Assembly: GCA_049578545.1 (NCBI GenBank)
Contig: JBAUMF010000023.1
Span: 1-64,000, forward strand
Direction of reading: 5' to 3'
DNA: 64,000 nucleotides
Origin: DASQBT01 sp049578545
Lineage (GTDB): Bacteria; Pseudomonadota; Gammaproteobacteria; Burkholderiales; Thiobacillaceae
Both the position numbers and the translations under genes were made by a program. The notes under the pieces were generated by a model. It was not told the origin of the DNA. It saw only the letters and a list, made by a program, of their open reading frames with translations, and did no database searches. This document shows, piece by piece, positions 16,409-24,827 of this stretch (position 1 is its first letter; the number at the start of each line of letters is the position of its first letter).

Positions 16409-17094
16409 TTGCCTTTTCGCGCATCCAGTCGTGGTTCCAGGAGTTTGGCGTCGATGGGATTGCTGTCATCGTCAGTCTCGTCTTGGTGGGTTTGTATTAC
16501 AGATACCTGCGTGCCCGTATACGGCGCGATCCAACCTATTCCATCCACGCAGTGAACGCACTCGCTCGCTCGCTTTGGGTCAGGAATGTCATGACCAAAC
16601 CCGGCTATGAGGTAATGGCCGTGCAGACCCTGCGCAACTTCATCATGGTCGGCATCATGATGGCCTCAACGGCCTCGCTGCTCATCATGGGCACGCTCAC
16701 ACTATCCGGTCAGGCAGAAAATATCACGCACAGCTGGCATGCCATCAATTTCATTGGTTCGCACCTGAAGGAATTGTGGATCATCAAGGTCATGTGCCTG
16801 CTGATCGACTTTGTTATTGCGTTCTTCGCTTATGCCATGGCGATACGATTGGCCAACCAGGTATTGTTCATGCTCAACGTTCCACAAGCGGGTCAGGAAG
16901 AGAACCCTGTGCTTAGACACGAGAACGTCGCCAAGCGGCTCAATCAGGCTGGCTATATGGTCGCCGTTGGCATGCGCGCATTCTTCTTCGCGATCCCGCT
17001 GGTGTTCTGGCTGTTCGGCCCGCTCTTCCTTGATCTGGCCACAATCGGACTCGTCATCGCCCTTTATCGCATCGACCGCCACCAGGCAGGCTGA
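16405..17094 (+). CDS. DUF599 family membrane protein
   Basis: A 229-aa integral membrane protein with about four hydrophobic segments and the DUF599 hallmark region YRYLRARIRRDPTYSIHAVN, followed by ARSLWVRNVM and VQTLRNFIMVGIMMASTASL. The family has no assigned function. The open frame extends upstream, but the ATG at 16405 overlaps the hyfI TGA (ATGA) and gives the expected start, so it is translationally coupled to the hyf-like operon. A stem-loop terminator follows. Co-transcription suggests a role tied to that complex, but this is inference. Confidence 0.8.
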   Translation: MIAFSRIQSWFQEFGVDGIAVIVSLVLVGLYYRYLRARIRRDPTYSIHAVNALARSLWVRNVMTKPGYEVMAVQTLRNFIMVGIMMASTASLLIMGTLTLSGQAENITHSWHAINFIGSHLKELWIIKVMCLLIDFVIAFFAYAMAIRLANQVLFMLNVPQAGQEENPVLRHENVAKRLNQAGYMVAVGMRAFFFAIPLVFWLFGPLFLDLATIGLVIALYRIDRHQAG

Positions 17095-17141
17095 GCACGT
17101 ACTTCTCACATCCATGTTCACTTGAAACCAAACGGAATCCT

Positions 17142-17171
17142 GGCTGACATCTGCCACCCGGTCAGCCTTTT
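17142..17171 (+). terminator. Terminator of the hyf-like operon
   Basis: A seven-pair stem GGCTGAC / GTCAGCC encloses a 12-nt loop and is followed by TTTT. It lies 48 nt past the DUF599 stop and overlaps the stop codon of the convergent Old Yellow Enzyme gene. Confidence 0.5.
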
Positions 17172-18310
17172 GCAGTCCCGCCTGTCGCCACGACGACGCG
17201 ACCTTGGGAAACTTCCGGGATAAACAAATTACCTACTCCAGCCGGGGCGCTGCGCCAGTATTGTGCCGGGGCATGGACTTCAGCGCCGAGCTCGGCGGCG
17301 GCATGCCAGGGCCAGCGCGGATCGTAGAGAATGCCGCGGGCCAGCGCCACCAGGTCGGCGCTACCATCGGCGATGATGGCCTCGGCCTGCTTCGGTTCGG
17401 TGATGAGGCCGACCGCAATGGTGGTCAGTCCCGTTTCCAACTTCACCCGGCGCGCATACGGAACCTGGAAACCAGGCGCCGCCTCAATCTTTTGCAGGGG
17501 TGACAAGCCGCCGCTGGAGACATGAAGATAATCACATCCTCGCGCCTTCAAGGCGCGCGCCAGTTCAACCGTGTGATCCCCATCCCAGCCGCCTGGCACC
17601 CAGTCGGTAGCCGATACGCGCACGCCTAGCGGCTTGCTTGCCGGCCAGACTGCCCGCACTGCATCAAATACCTCAAGCGGAAAGCGCAGGCGACTGTCCA
17701 GGCTGCCTCCGTATTCGTCCGTGCGCTGATTGGCCAGCGGGGACAGAAACTGGTGCAGCAGGTAGCCATGGGCGGCGTGCACTTCCAGCACATCGAAACC
17801 CAGCCGGTTCGCCCGGCGCGCCGCCTGCGCAAAGGCTTCCCGGATGCGCGCAAGGCCGGTTGCATCCAGCGCAGTTGGTGTTGCATCGTCATCCGCAAAC
17901 GGCAATGGCGAAGGCGCCAGAGTCGTCCAGCCACCCGCTGTCAGCGCCAGCTGCCGCCCACCTTGCCAGGGCAGTGCACAGGAAGCCTTGCGCCCCGCAT
18001 GGGCAAGCTGTATTCCCAAAGGCATGGCTGAGTAACGGCGGATGGCGTCCAGCACACGGGCAAAACTGGCCTCATTGGCATCAGACCACAAGCCAGTGCA
18101 GCCCGGAGTGATGCGTCCTTCGGGGGCAACAGCCGTGGCCTCGATGATCAACAGTGCCGCGCCGCTGTGCGACAGGCTGCCCAGGTGGATCAGGTGCCAG
18201 TCGCCAACGTTACCATCTGTGGCCGAGTACTGACACATGGGCGCGATGATGATGCGGTTGCCCAGAGACAGTTCACGTAATTGCAGGGGCAAGAATAAAG
18301 GGCTGGTCAT
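17162..18310 (-). CDS. NADH:flavin oxidoreductase, Old Yellow Enzyme (YqjM-like)
   Basis: An FMN-dependent ene-reductase of 382 aa, reducing activated C=C bonds with NAD(P)H. TIM-barrel motifs run in order: NRIIIAPMCQYSA with the Cys typical of the YqjM class, LGIQLAHAGRKAS, the substrate-binding HAAHGYLLHQFLSP, NQRTDEYGGSLDSRLRFPLE, and DLVALARGILYDP for FMN phosphate binding. The start at 18310 gives the usual N-terminus MTSPLFLPLQLREL; a longer open frame upstream is not conserved in style. It is convergent with the hyf-like operon and stands alone. The physiological substrate is unknown. Confidence 0.9.
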   Translation of the reverse strand: MTSPLFLPLQLRELSLGNRIIIAPMCQYSATDGNVGDWHLIHLGSLSHSGAALLIIEATAVAPEGRITPGCTGLWSDANEASFARVLDAIRRYSAMPLGIQLAHAGRKASCALPWQGGRQLALTAGGWTTLAPSPLPFADDDATPTALDATGLARIREAFAQAARRANRLGFDVLEVHAAHGYLLHQFLSPLANQRTDEYGGSLDSRLRFPLEVFDAVRAVWPASKPLGVRVSATDWVPGGWDGDHTVELARALKARGCDYLHVSSGGLSPLQKIEAAPGFQVPYARRVKLETGLTTIAVGLITEPKQAEAIIADGSADLVALARGILYDPRWPWHAAAELGAEVHAPAQYWRSAPAGVGNLFIPEVSQGRVVVATGGTAKG

Positions 18311-18835
18311 GGCTATGCTCAGTCTGAAAACACAACCCGATGTTAGCGCCTTGCTCGAATAAGGCATAGGCACGAAGCGTTTCAATGAACCTCTGCGTTC
18401 AAGACTGTGCCCAGTTTGCAATCGAGCTCGATGCCAAGGCTTCCTTCACGACTTAGGCAAGCGATACGTCGTTGGTACAGATGATGACTGCATCGCTCTT
18501 GCTGACCTATTGTTTCGAGAATCATGATTGCGGGAAAAGGTCCTCGAGGTTTGGCTTGCAAGCCACTTTCAGTTTTCCGGCTCGCTCTGCTCGCTCCAGC
18601 CAATGCAGTGAAATCCACCAAAACATGCTGCAACGATAATTCGGACAAAACCACCTCGCCGCCCGATTTCACCTCTGGCTATCGAATAAGGGATTACTTG
18701 TCGGTTGAAACCGGGTAAACTTTGAAAAATACATAACAACCAGCTCAACCGGCAAAGAAGCAACCCAGCCCCCTGTCTTGACCGCCTCGTACCACTGGGC
18801 TTTTTTATTCCTTCCGACCTCCGCCATTTCATCGA
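18311..18835. other. Intergenic region upstream of ccmA, no gene seen
   Basis: The 525 bp between the divergent OYE and ccmA genes contain only short frames without recognisable domains or ribosome binding sites. The region must hold the promoters of both genes; no hexamer pair stands out clearly enough to call. Confidence 0.4.
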
Positions 18836-19456
18836 ATGCTTGAAGTACACGATCTCCAATGCTCACGCGGAGGACATAGGCTGTTTAGCAGTAAAAGCTT
18901 TACGCTGGAAGCGGGTACGCTTGCCTGGATACGGGGACGCAATGGCAGCGGAAAATCCACCTTGCTTCGCACCATCAGCGGGCTCAGTCCCGCGGATCAA
19001 GGCGAAATTCTCTGGCGCGGTCGGAACATTCGCAAGCAGGCCGAGGAATATCGGCGCGAACTTGTCTTCCTGGGCCATTCAGCGGCCCTGAAGGACGATC
19101 TTAGTCCGCTGGAAAACCTCAGTATCCTCATGCAGATGTCTGGGAGGGCCATCGCTGCCCCAGAGGCGTTGTCCGCATTGGGCTCAGTCGGACTGAAAGG
19201 GCGCGAACATCTTCCTGTAAAATATCTGTCACAGGGCCAGAAACGCAGGGTACATATGGCAAGGCTGCACTTGAGCAGAAATTGTCCCTTGTGGCTGCTC
19301 GATGAACCTTTGACTGCCCTGGATGCAGAAGGTGTATCAGCGTTGCAGAATTTGTTGAGTTATCATTTACGCCAATCCGGTATCGTAGTCATGACCAGCC
19401 ATCAGGAAATTAGCATTGATTCGGCAAATACCCTTCATATCCAGCTCCCGTCCTGA
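18836..19456 (+). CDS. ccmA: Heme exporter ATP-binding protein CcmA
   Basis: ATPase of the CcmABCD complex, which releases holo-CcmE for cytochrome c maturation. The 206-aa protein has Walker A GRNGSGKST (34-42), ABC signature LSQGQKRR (131-138) and Walker B LWLLDEP (152-158). Length matches the family. It is the first gene of ccmABCDEFGHI; its stop overlaps the ccmB start by one base. Confidence 0.95.
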   Translation: MLEVHDLQCSRGGHRLFSSKSFTLEAGTLAWIRGRNGSGKSTLLRTISGLSPADQGEILWRGRNIRKQAEEYRRELVFLGHSAALKDDLSPLENLSILMQMSGRAIAAPEALSALGSVGLKGREHLPVKYLSQGQKRRVHMARLHLSRNCPLWLLDEPLTALDAEGVSALQNLLSYHLRQSGIVVMTSHQEISIDSANTLHIQLPS

Positions 19457-20139
19457 TGGAAAAGGCAGGTTTCTCTTCGACCTTGATATGGGCGCTAAAA
19501 AGAGATCTTCTGGTTGCCGTTCGCAGGCGCGGCGACCTGGCTGCCACGCTGTTTTTCTTTGTCATGGTCGCCTCGCTCTTTCCACTGGGCGTGGGACCGG
19601 AACCGCAAATGCTGCGGACCATGGCGCCCGGGATCGTCTGGGTTGCCGCATTGCTGGCATCAACCCTCGCCCTCAACCGTCTGTTCGCCTCCGACTTTGC
19701 CGATGGAACGCTGGAACAAATTCTGTTGTCACCCGAACCTCTGGCCCTGCTGATAATCGGAAAGATGCTGGCTCATTGGCTGATTTCCGGTTTACCCTTG
19801 GTGCTGATATCACCGCTCATCGCGCTTCAGTTCGACCAGCCAGGCGAAGCCTACGGACCGATGATTCTCTCGCTGCTGCTGGGAACGCCGCTCTTGAGCC
19901 TGATTGGCGGGATTGGCGCTGCACTGACTCTCGGCATTCGGGGCAGCGGGGTAATGGCCACACTTCTTGTGCTGCCTTTATATGTGCCCGTGCTGATTTT
20001 TGGCGCCAGCGCCATTTCTACTGGCGCCACTGGGGTGGATATCAGTGGCCAGTTATCCATCCTTGGCGCGCTGCTGCTGCTGGGTTTGGCGACGACCCCC
20101 TGGGCGATTTCCGTCGCGCTCAGGATTGCCGTCGAATAG
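19456..20139 (+). CDS. ccmB: Heme exporter membrane protein CcmB
   Basis: Integral membrane partner of CcmA, 227 aa with about six hydrophobic segments. The family region ALNRLFASDFADGTLEQILL followed by SPEPLALLIIGKMLAHWLIS is intact. It overlaps ccmA by one nucleotide, indicating coupling, and is followed by ccmC after 25 nt. With CcmA it forms an ABC-type module that drives release of heme-loaded CcmE rather than heme export itself. Confidence 0.95.
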   Translation: MEKAGFSSTLIWALKRDLLVAVRRRGDLAATLFFFVMVASLFPLGVGPEPQMLRTMAPGIVWVAALLASTLALNRLFASDFADGTLEQILLSPEPLALLIIGKMLAHWLISGLPLVLISPLIALQFDQPGEAYGPMILSLLLGTPLLSLIGGIGAALTLGIRGSGVMATLLVLPLYVPVLIFGASAISTGATGVDISGQLSILGALLLLGLATTPWAISVALRIAVE

Positions 20140-20164
20140 AACAAAGGATTCGGGAATCAATCGC

Positions 20165-20905
20165 ATGAATGTATTCAAGTACTCCTCCCCGGCGACCTTT
20201 TACCCGTTGGCGGGCAAGCTTGCCCCCTGGTTTGGTCTGGCCGCTGGCCTGCTGGCAATCTGGGGGCTTTACATCGGCCTGCTCGTGGCACCGACCGATT
20301 TTCAGCAAGGCGAGTCCTACCGCATAATTTTTGTCCATGTGCCCGCTGCCTGGATGTCGATGTTCATCTATCTTGTGATGGCAGGCTGGGCTGGCTTGGG
20401 GCTAGTGTTCAACACCCGGCTGTCGTCCATGATGGCCAATGCCCTTGCCCCGACTGGCGCGATGTTCACTCTTGTTGCTTTGGTGACCGGCTCGCTGTGG
20501 GGAAAGCCCACATGGGGAACGTGGTGGGCATGGGATGCGCGCATGACATCGGAACTTATCCTGCTCTTTCTGTATCTGGGATACATGGCGTTGCACGCCT
20601 CGATTGAGGATACGCGCAGGGCTGACAAGGCGTGCGCAGTGTTGGCCCTGGTCGGCGCAGTAAATGTGCCCATCATTTACTACTCGGTAAGCTGGTGGAA
20701 CACGTTGCATCAGGGTGCATCGGTCAGCATGACCGCCGCGCCCAAAATGGCCAGCATCATGCTGCAGGGCATGTTCATCATGATGGTCGCGGCATGGATG
20801 TACAGTATCGCCGTCGTCCTCGTCAGGGTGCGCTGCATTATCCGCGAGCGTGAACAGCAGGCTGCCTGGCTGCGCGAAGTGCAAATGGAGGAGGCGACGG
20901 CATGA
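20165..20905 (+). CDS. ccmC: Heme lyase/handling protein CcmC
   Basis: Loads heme onto CcmE at the periplasmic face. The 246-aa protein shows the WWD domain characteristic of heme-handling proteins (WGTWWAWDARMTSELILLFL) flanked by histidine-bearing loops (FVHVPAAWMS; SWWNTLHQGAS). The ATG at 20165 is the proper start; the open frame extends into ccmB. The C-terminus reads MEEATA, and the last codons recur twice downstream in a repeat placed between ccmC and ccmD. Confidence 0.95.
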   Translation: MNVFKYSSPATFYPLAGKLAPWFGLAAGLLAIWGLYIGLLVAPTDFQQGESYRIIFVHVPAAWMSMFIYLVMAGWAGLGLVFNTRLSSMMANALAPTGAMFTLVALVTGSLWGKPTWGTWWAWDARMTSELILLFLYLGYMALHASIEDTRRADKACAVLALVGAVNVPIIYYSVSWWNTLHQGASVSMTAAPKMASIMLQGMFIMMVAAWMYSIAVVLVRVRCIIREREQQAAWLREVQMEEATA

Positions 20906-21015
20906 GCAGTAGGCAGGGGCCCCGCTTCGCGGGGATGCGCATGACCGCGAATGCCGTCAGTCGCCGACACGTTGTCACCCACCCATCCAACCACGCGATG
21001 GAGGCGATGGCATGA
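20902..21015 (+). repeat. In-frame small-ORF repeat element at the ccmC-ccmD junction, copy 1
   Basis: Where ccmD should begin, the ATG overlapping the ccmC stop instead opens a 37-codon frame starting MSSRQGPRFAGMRMTANAVS and ending HAMEAMA. Its last bases, GGAGGCGATGGCATGA, repeat the end of ccmC, and its stop again overlaps an ATG. Bases 20923-21015 align closely with 21129-21221. The core CCGCGAATGC.G.CA..CGCCGA also occurs in the element before nifW. It lacks features of a normal gene and looks like a mobile repeat that preserves translational coupling. Confidence 0.75.
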
Positions 21016-21221
21016 GCAGTAAGCAGATGGCGTGGAAGCGTCGCGCCTCGGGACGTATGCAGCGGGAGCGCCATAATGAACCGGCTCCACTGTGCAGTTT
21101 CACAGGCACGCCCGTTCCGCCGGCTCCCCACTTCGCGGGGATGCGGAGGACCGCCAATGCCGTCAGTCGCCGACATGATGACGCCCACCCAACCAGCCAC
21201 GCGATGGAGACGACGGCATGA
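21012..21221 (+). repeat. In-frame small-ORF repeat element, copy 2 with a longer 5' part
   Basis: A 69-codon frame begins MSSKQ, like copy 1, then differs for about 35 codons (basic, AWKRRASGRMQRERHNEPAP) before rejoining the copy-1 sequence at HFAGMRRTANAVSRRH and ending HAMETTA. Its TGA overlaps the real ccmD ATG at 21218. Together the two copies insert 316 bp between ccmC and ccmD without breaking the stop/start overlap chain. Whether the peptides are made is unknown. Confidence 0.7.
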
Positions 21222-21382
21222 ACTGGAAAAGCCTGGGTGACTTTATTCACATGGGTGGGTACGGGCTGTATGTCTGGGGTTCGTATTTCGTTACTGCGCT
21301 GTGCATCTCCATCGAACTGCTCATGCTGTGGCTGCGTGACAAATCCGCCGCCCCCAACCAAATTCCGGAGGACGAAGCTTGA
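21218..21382 (+). CDS. ccmD: Heme exporter small subunit CcmD
   Basis: A 54-aa single-span membrane protein that stabilises CcmABC with CcmE. The sequence MNWKSLGDFIHMGGYGLYVW matches the family hallmark (FxxMGGY.xYVW with the conserved tyrosine), followed by one hydrophobic helix and a charged tail RDKSAAPNQIPEDEA. It is missed by length-filtered gene calls. The ATG overlaps the end of the upstream repeat ORF, and its TGA overlaps the TTG start of ccmE. Confidence 0.93.
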   Translation: MNWKSLGDFIHMGGYGLYVWGSYFVTALCISIELLMLWLRDKSAAPNQIPEDEA

Positions 21383-21846
21383 AACCCCGTCATAAACGTG
21401 CCGTTCTGATAATCGCAGCGCTCGCCGCTGTTGGCATCGCTGCCACGCTGATCCTCAACGCCTTTCGTAGTAACATCGTGTTCTTCTTCACTCCCTCCCA
21501 GGTTGCAACCAAGGAGGCGCCCGTGGGTCGGGGTTTCCGCATCGGCGGCTTGGTCAAGGAAGGCAGCCTTAAGCGCGACGGGGTGAATGTGCAATTTATT
21601 GTTACCGACTTCGCACAATCGGTCCCGGTCACCTATACGGGCATACTGCCCGACCTGTTCAAGGAGGGGAAAGGGGTAGTTGCCCAGGGAACACTCGATA
21701 ACGATGGCGTATTTCATGCCACCGAGGTACTTGCCAAGCACGACGAAAACTACATGCCGCCGGAAGCAGCGGAAGCCCTGAAGAAAGCCCAGGCCTCCGG
21801 AGCTGCCACCGGCAAAACCTTAATCGTTCCACCTGGGGAGAAATGA
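21379..21846 (+). CDS. ccmE: Cytochrome c-type biogenesis heme chaperone CcmE
   Basis: Periplasmic, membrane-anchored heme chaperone of 155 aa. After an N-terminal signal anchor (AVLIIAALAAVGIAATLIL), the OB-fold ends in the heme-binding motif LAKHDENYMPPE, with His121 for covalent heme attachment and Tyr125 as axial ligand. The start codon is TTG, overlapping the ccmD stop; it gives the normal basic N-terminus MKPRHKRA. It overlaps ccmF by 4 nt. Confidence 0.95.
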   Translation: MKPRHKRAVLIIAALAAVGIAATLILNAFRSNIVFFFTPSQVATKEAPVGRGFRIGGLVKEGSLKRDGVNVQFIVTDFAQSVPVTYTGILPDLFKEGKGVVAQGTLDNDGVFHATEVLAKHDENYMPPEAAEALKKAQASGAATGKTLIVPPGEK

Positions 21847-23831
21847 ATATGATTCCTGAGCTTGGTCACTTTTCCCTCATTCTTGCCCTGCTGCTTTCGA
21901 TCGCACTGGGCATCATACCCATTGCCGGTGCAGCGTTGGGCAATGCCTCCTGGATGGAGATGGCACGCCCGGCTGCGCGCGGACTGTTTGTGCTGGTGGC
22001 AACCGCGTTCATCTGTCTGGCGTATTCCTTCGCCACCAACGATTTCTCGGTGCTTTATGTCGCCACCAATTCCAATTCGCTTTTGCCCATTCAATACAAG
22101 ATTGCGGGCGTATGGGGCGGCCACGAAGGCTCACTCCTGTTGTGGGTAACCATCCTGACGGTCTGGATGTTTGCCGTATCCATGTTCAGCGGCAGTTTGC
22201 CCAAACCGATGATTGCCCGGATATTGGGCGTAATGGGCCTGGTTGCAACCGGCTTTCTGCTGTTCATGCTGCTGACGTCCAACCCGTTTGACCGGATTTT
22301 CCCAGTTCCGCAGGAAGGCCGCGACCTCAATCCGCTGTTGCAGGATCCCGGCATGGTATTCCATCCCCCCATGCTTTATACCGGCTATGTTGGGTTTTCC
22401 GTTGCCTTTGCGTTCGCCCTCGCTGCGCTTCTGGGCGGCAACCTGGACGCGGCCTGGGCACGCTGGTCGCGGCCATGGACGACAGCGGCCTGGATGTTCC
22501 TCACGATCGGCATCTGCATGGGTAGCGTCTGGTCTTACTATGTACTCGGCTGGGGCGGCTGGTGGTTCTGGGATCCGGTGGAAAATGCGTCCTTTATGCC
22601 CTGGCTGGCAGGCACCGCACTAATTCATTCCCTGGCCGTGACAGAGAAACGCGGCAGCTTCAAGAACTGGACCGTATTGCTTGCCATCCTCGCCTTTTCC
22701 CTGTCATTGCTCGGCACCTTCCTGGTCCGTTCCGGCGTATTGACGTCGGTTCACGCCTTTGCCACCGATCCAAAACGTGGCGTATTTATCCTGATTTTCC
22801 TCGCCATTGTCATTGGTGGCTCCCTCGCCCTGTTCGCGTGGCGCGCGCCCAAGGTGGGGCTGGGAGGACGGTTCGATCTGGCCTCGCGCGAATCCATGCT
22901 GTTGGGCAACAACGTACTGCTCGTCGTGGCTGCTGCAGCTGTGCTGCTGGGGACAATCTACCCGCTCATTCTGGATTCACTCGGCATGGGCAAGGTATCC
23001 GTCGGTCCACCCTACTTCGACGCCGTGTTCGTGCCGCTGATGACACCCGCGCTCTTTCTTATGGGCATCGGGCCCCTCGCTCGCTGGAAATCGACGAGCC
23101 TGCCTGAAATCGCAACCCGGCTGCGCTGGGCATTTGCTGTCAGCTTGATCACAGCCCTGCTACTGCCCTTTACCATGGGCAACTGGTCCGTGATGGTGTC
23201 CTTCGGCCTGCTCCTGGCATTCTGGATCATTACGACGACCATCTACAACCTCTGGACCCGCATCAAGCCCGCAAGCGGATCAGTCCAGTGGAGCCGCGCG
23301 CTGTCACAGTCACGCAGTTACTATGGCATGCTGCTGGCCCATTTTGGCGTGGCAGTCTTCATTATCGGCGTGACGCTGGTGAAGGGATATGAAGTTGAAA
23401 AAGATGTGCGGATGGAAACCGGCGACACGGCGCATGTGGGGGGCTACGAATTCCGTTTCGATGGGGTAAGCCAGGTGCCCGGACCCAATTACACCGCGGC
23501 GCGTGCAACCGTGCAGATCACGCGCAATGGCAGCCCCGTCACTGTCCTGACGCCGGAAAAGCGTTCCTACTTCTCGCAACAGATGCCCATGACCGACGCC
23601 TCCATCAGCCGCGGGCTAACCCGTGATCTCTATGTTTCGCTGGGTGAACCGGTGGGCGACGCATGGATCGTGCGCGTCTACTACAAACCCTTTGTCGACT
23701 GGATCTGGGCCGGCTGGCTGCTGATGGCATTTGGCGGATTCATGGCAGTCAGCGACCGGCGCTATCGCCTTGCCCAGAGACAAGCCATCCTGGACAAGAC
23801 GGCCTCTGCACCAGCTGCAGGTGCTGCATGA
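21843..23831 (+). CDS. ccmF: Cytochrome c heme lyase subunit CcmF
   Basis: Large membrane component of the heme ligation complex with CcmH and CcmI, transferring heme from CcmE to apocytochromes. The 662-aa protein has the WWD motif (VLGWGGWWFWDPVENASFMP), the preceding GGHEGSLLLWV, and conserved periplasmic histidines. Length is normal. The start overlaps the ccmE stop, and the stop overlaps the ccmG ATG. Confidence 0.96.
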   Translation: MNMIPELGHFSLILALLLSIALGIIPIAGAALGNASWMEMARPAARGLFVLVATAFICLAYSFATNDFSVLYVATNSNSLLPIQYKIAGVWGGHEGSLLLWVTILTVWMFAVSMFSGSLPKPMIARILGVMGLVATGFLLFMLLTSNPFDRIFPVPQEGRDLNPLLQDPGMVFHPPMLYTGYVGFSVAFAFALAALLGGNLDAAWARWSRPWTTAAWMFLTIGICMGSVWSYYVLGWGGWWFWDPVENASFMPWLAGTALIHSLAVTEKRGSFKNWTVLLAILAFSLSLLGTFLVRSGVLTSVHAFATDPKRGVFILIFLAIVIGGSLALFAWRAPKVGLGGRFDLASRESMLLGNNVLLVVAAAAVLLGTIYPLILDSLGMGKVSVGPPYFDAVFVPLMTPALFLMGIGPLARWKSTSLPEIATRLRWAFAVSLITALLLPFTMGNWSVMVSFGLLLAFWIITTTIYNLWTRIKPASGSVQWSRALSQSRSYYGMLLAHFGVAVFIIGVTLVKGYEVEKDVRMETGDTAHVGGYEFRFDGVSQVPGPNYTAARATVQITRNGSPVTVLTPEKRSYFSQQMPMTDASISRGLTRDLYVSLGEPVGDAWIVRVYYKPFVDWIWAGWLLMAFGGFMAVSDRRYRLAQRQAILDKTASAPAAGAA

Positions 23832-24355
23832 AGGCAAAGTTTGTCATTCCGCTGGCGATCTTTGTCGGCCTGCTGGTTTTCCTCGCGATCGGGCTCACCA
23901 AGGATCCACATGAAGTCCCTTCTCCGCTGATTGACAAACCTGCACCGGATTTCCGCCTGAACCTGCTTGAAGACCCATCCAGGCAATTCTCCCCTGCGGA
24001 GATGCGCGGCAAGGTCTGGCTGCTGAACGTGTGGGCATCCTGGTGTTCGGGTTGTCAGGAAGAACATCCCTATCTGGTTGAGATCTCGAGAAGAAATCTG
24101 GTGCCGATCTACGGCATGGATTACAAGGATCAGGCCATGGCTGCGATGCAAACGCTGAACCGCGCGGGCAACCCCTATGCCGTGGTTTTCTCCGATGCCG
24201 ATGGCCGTACCGGAATCGACTATGGCGTTTATGGCGTTCCTGAAACTTTCTTAATCGACAAGCAGGGTGTGATCCGCTACAAGCAGATTGGCCCGATGAC
24301 GCCTGAAGCGTTCGAGACAACTATCCTTCCACTGGTGAAAAGACTCAATGGCTAA
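23828..24355 (+). CDS. ccmG: Thiol:disulfide interchange protein CcmG/DsbE
   Basis: A 175-aa membrane-tethered thioredoxin that keeps apocytochrome heme-site cysteines reduced. It has an N-terminal anchor (FVIPLAIFVGLLVFLAIGL), the redox motif NVWASWCSGCQEEH (Cys73, Cys76) and the cis-Pro region GVYGVPETFLID typical of DsbE. The ATG at 23828 overlaps the ccmF stop; the upstream extension of the frame lies inside ccmF. Confidence 0.95.
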   Translation: MKAKFVIPLAIFVGLLVFLAIGLTKDPHEVPSPLIDKPAPDFRLNLLEDPSRQFSPAEMRGKVWLLNVWASWCSGCQEEHPYLVEISRRNLVPIYGMDYKDQAMAAMQTLNRAGNPYAVVFSDADGRTGIDYGVYGVPETFLIDKQGVIRYKQIGPMTPEAFETTILPLVKRLNG

Positions 24356-24827
24356 ACGGATTGTTGTTCTCCTGTTTGCGGTTTTCTTCTTGAACGGCTT
24401 TGCTGCTGCCAAAGAAGCACCGCCCGCGGCCGATGATCCGGTTCTGGAACAGCGTTTGATGAAGCTTTCCAGCAAGCTGCGCTGTCTGGTTTGCCAGAAT
24501 GAAACTCTTGCGGATTCCCACGCGGAACTCGCGGTCGACCTGCGCAAGGAAATACGCGAGAACATGAAAAGCGGCATGAGCGACGATGAAATCCGCAAAT
24601 GGCTGGTGTCGCGTTACGGCGATTTTGTGCTTTACGAACCGCCCTTCAAGCCCACCACATTCCTGCTCTGGGTAGGACCATTTCTGCTTCTTGTCGTAGG
24701 CTTGGCCGTGCTGTATATCAACTTGCGGCGCCGGCAGAAGATGCAGGTTGAACCCGAACAGGACGGCGCCGATCTGGCGCTATCGCGCTCCCTTTTGAAC
24801 GAAAATCAGGATAACTCACAACCATGA
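24348..24827 (+). CDS. ccmH: Cytochrome c-type biogenesis protein CcmH
   Basis: Membrane-bound thiol reductase of the heme ligation complex. The 159-aa protein has a cleavable signal (IVVLLFAVFFLNGFAAAKEA) and the redox motif LRCLVCQNE with Cys46 and Cys49. A C-terminal membrane helix follows, as in short, unfused CcmH; the TPR part found in E. coli CcmH is encoded separately by ccmI. It overlaps ccmG by 8 nt and ccmI by 4 nt. Confidence 0.95.
   Translation: MAKRIVVLLFAVFFLNGFAAAKEAPPAADDPVLEQRLMKLSSKLRCLVCQNETLADSHAELAVDLRKEIRENMKSGMSDDEIRKWLVSRYGDFVLYEPPFKPTTFLLWVGPFLLLVVGLAVLYINLRRRQKMQVEPEQDGADLALSRSLLNENQDNSQP

Noticed and set aside
18524..18866. Short frames on both strands before ccmA
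   Set aside because: They overlap each other, lack ribosome binding sites and conserved motifs, and read as chance frames in a regulatory gap.
20975..21361. Minus-strand frames across the ccmC-ccmD junction
   Set aside because: They run antisense to the repeats, and their internal similarity follows simply from those repeats.
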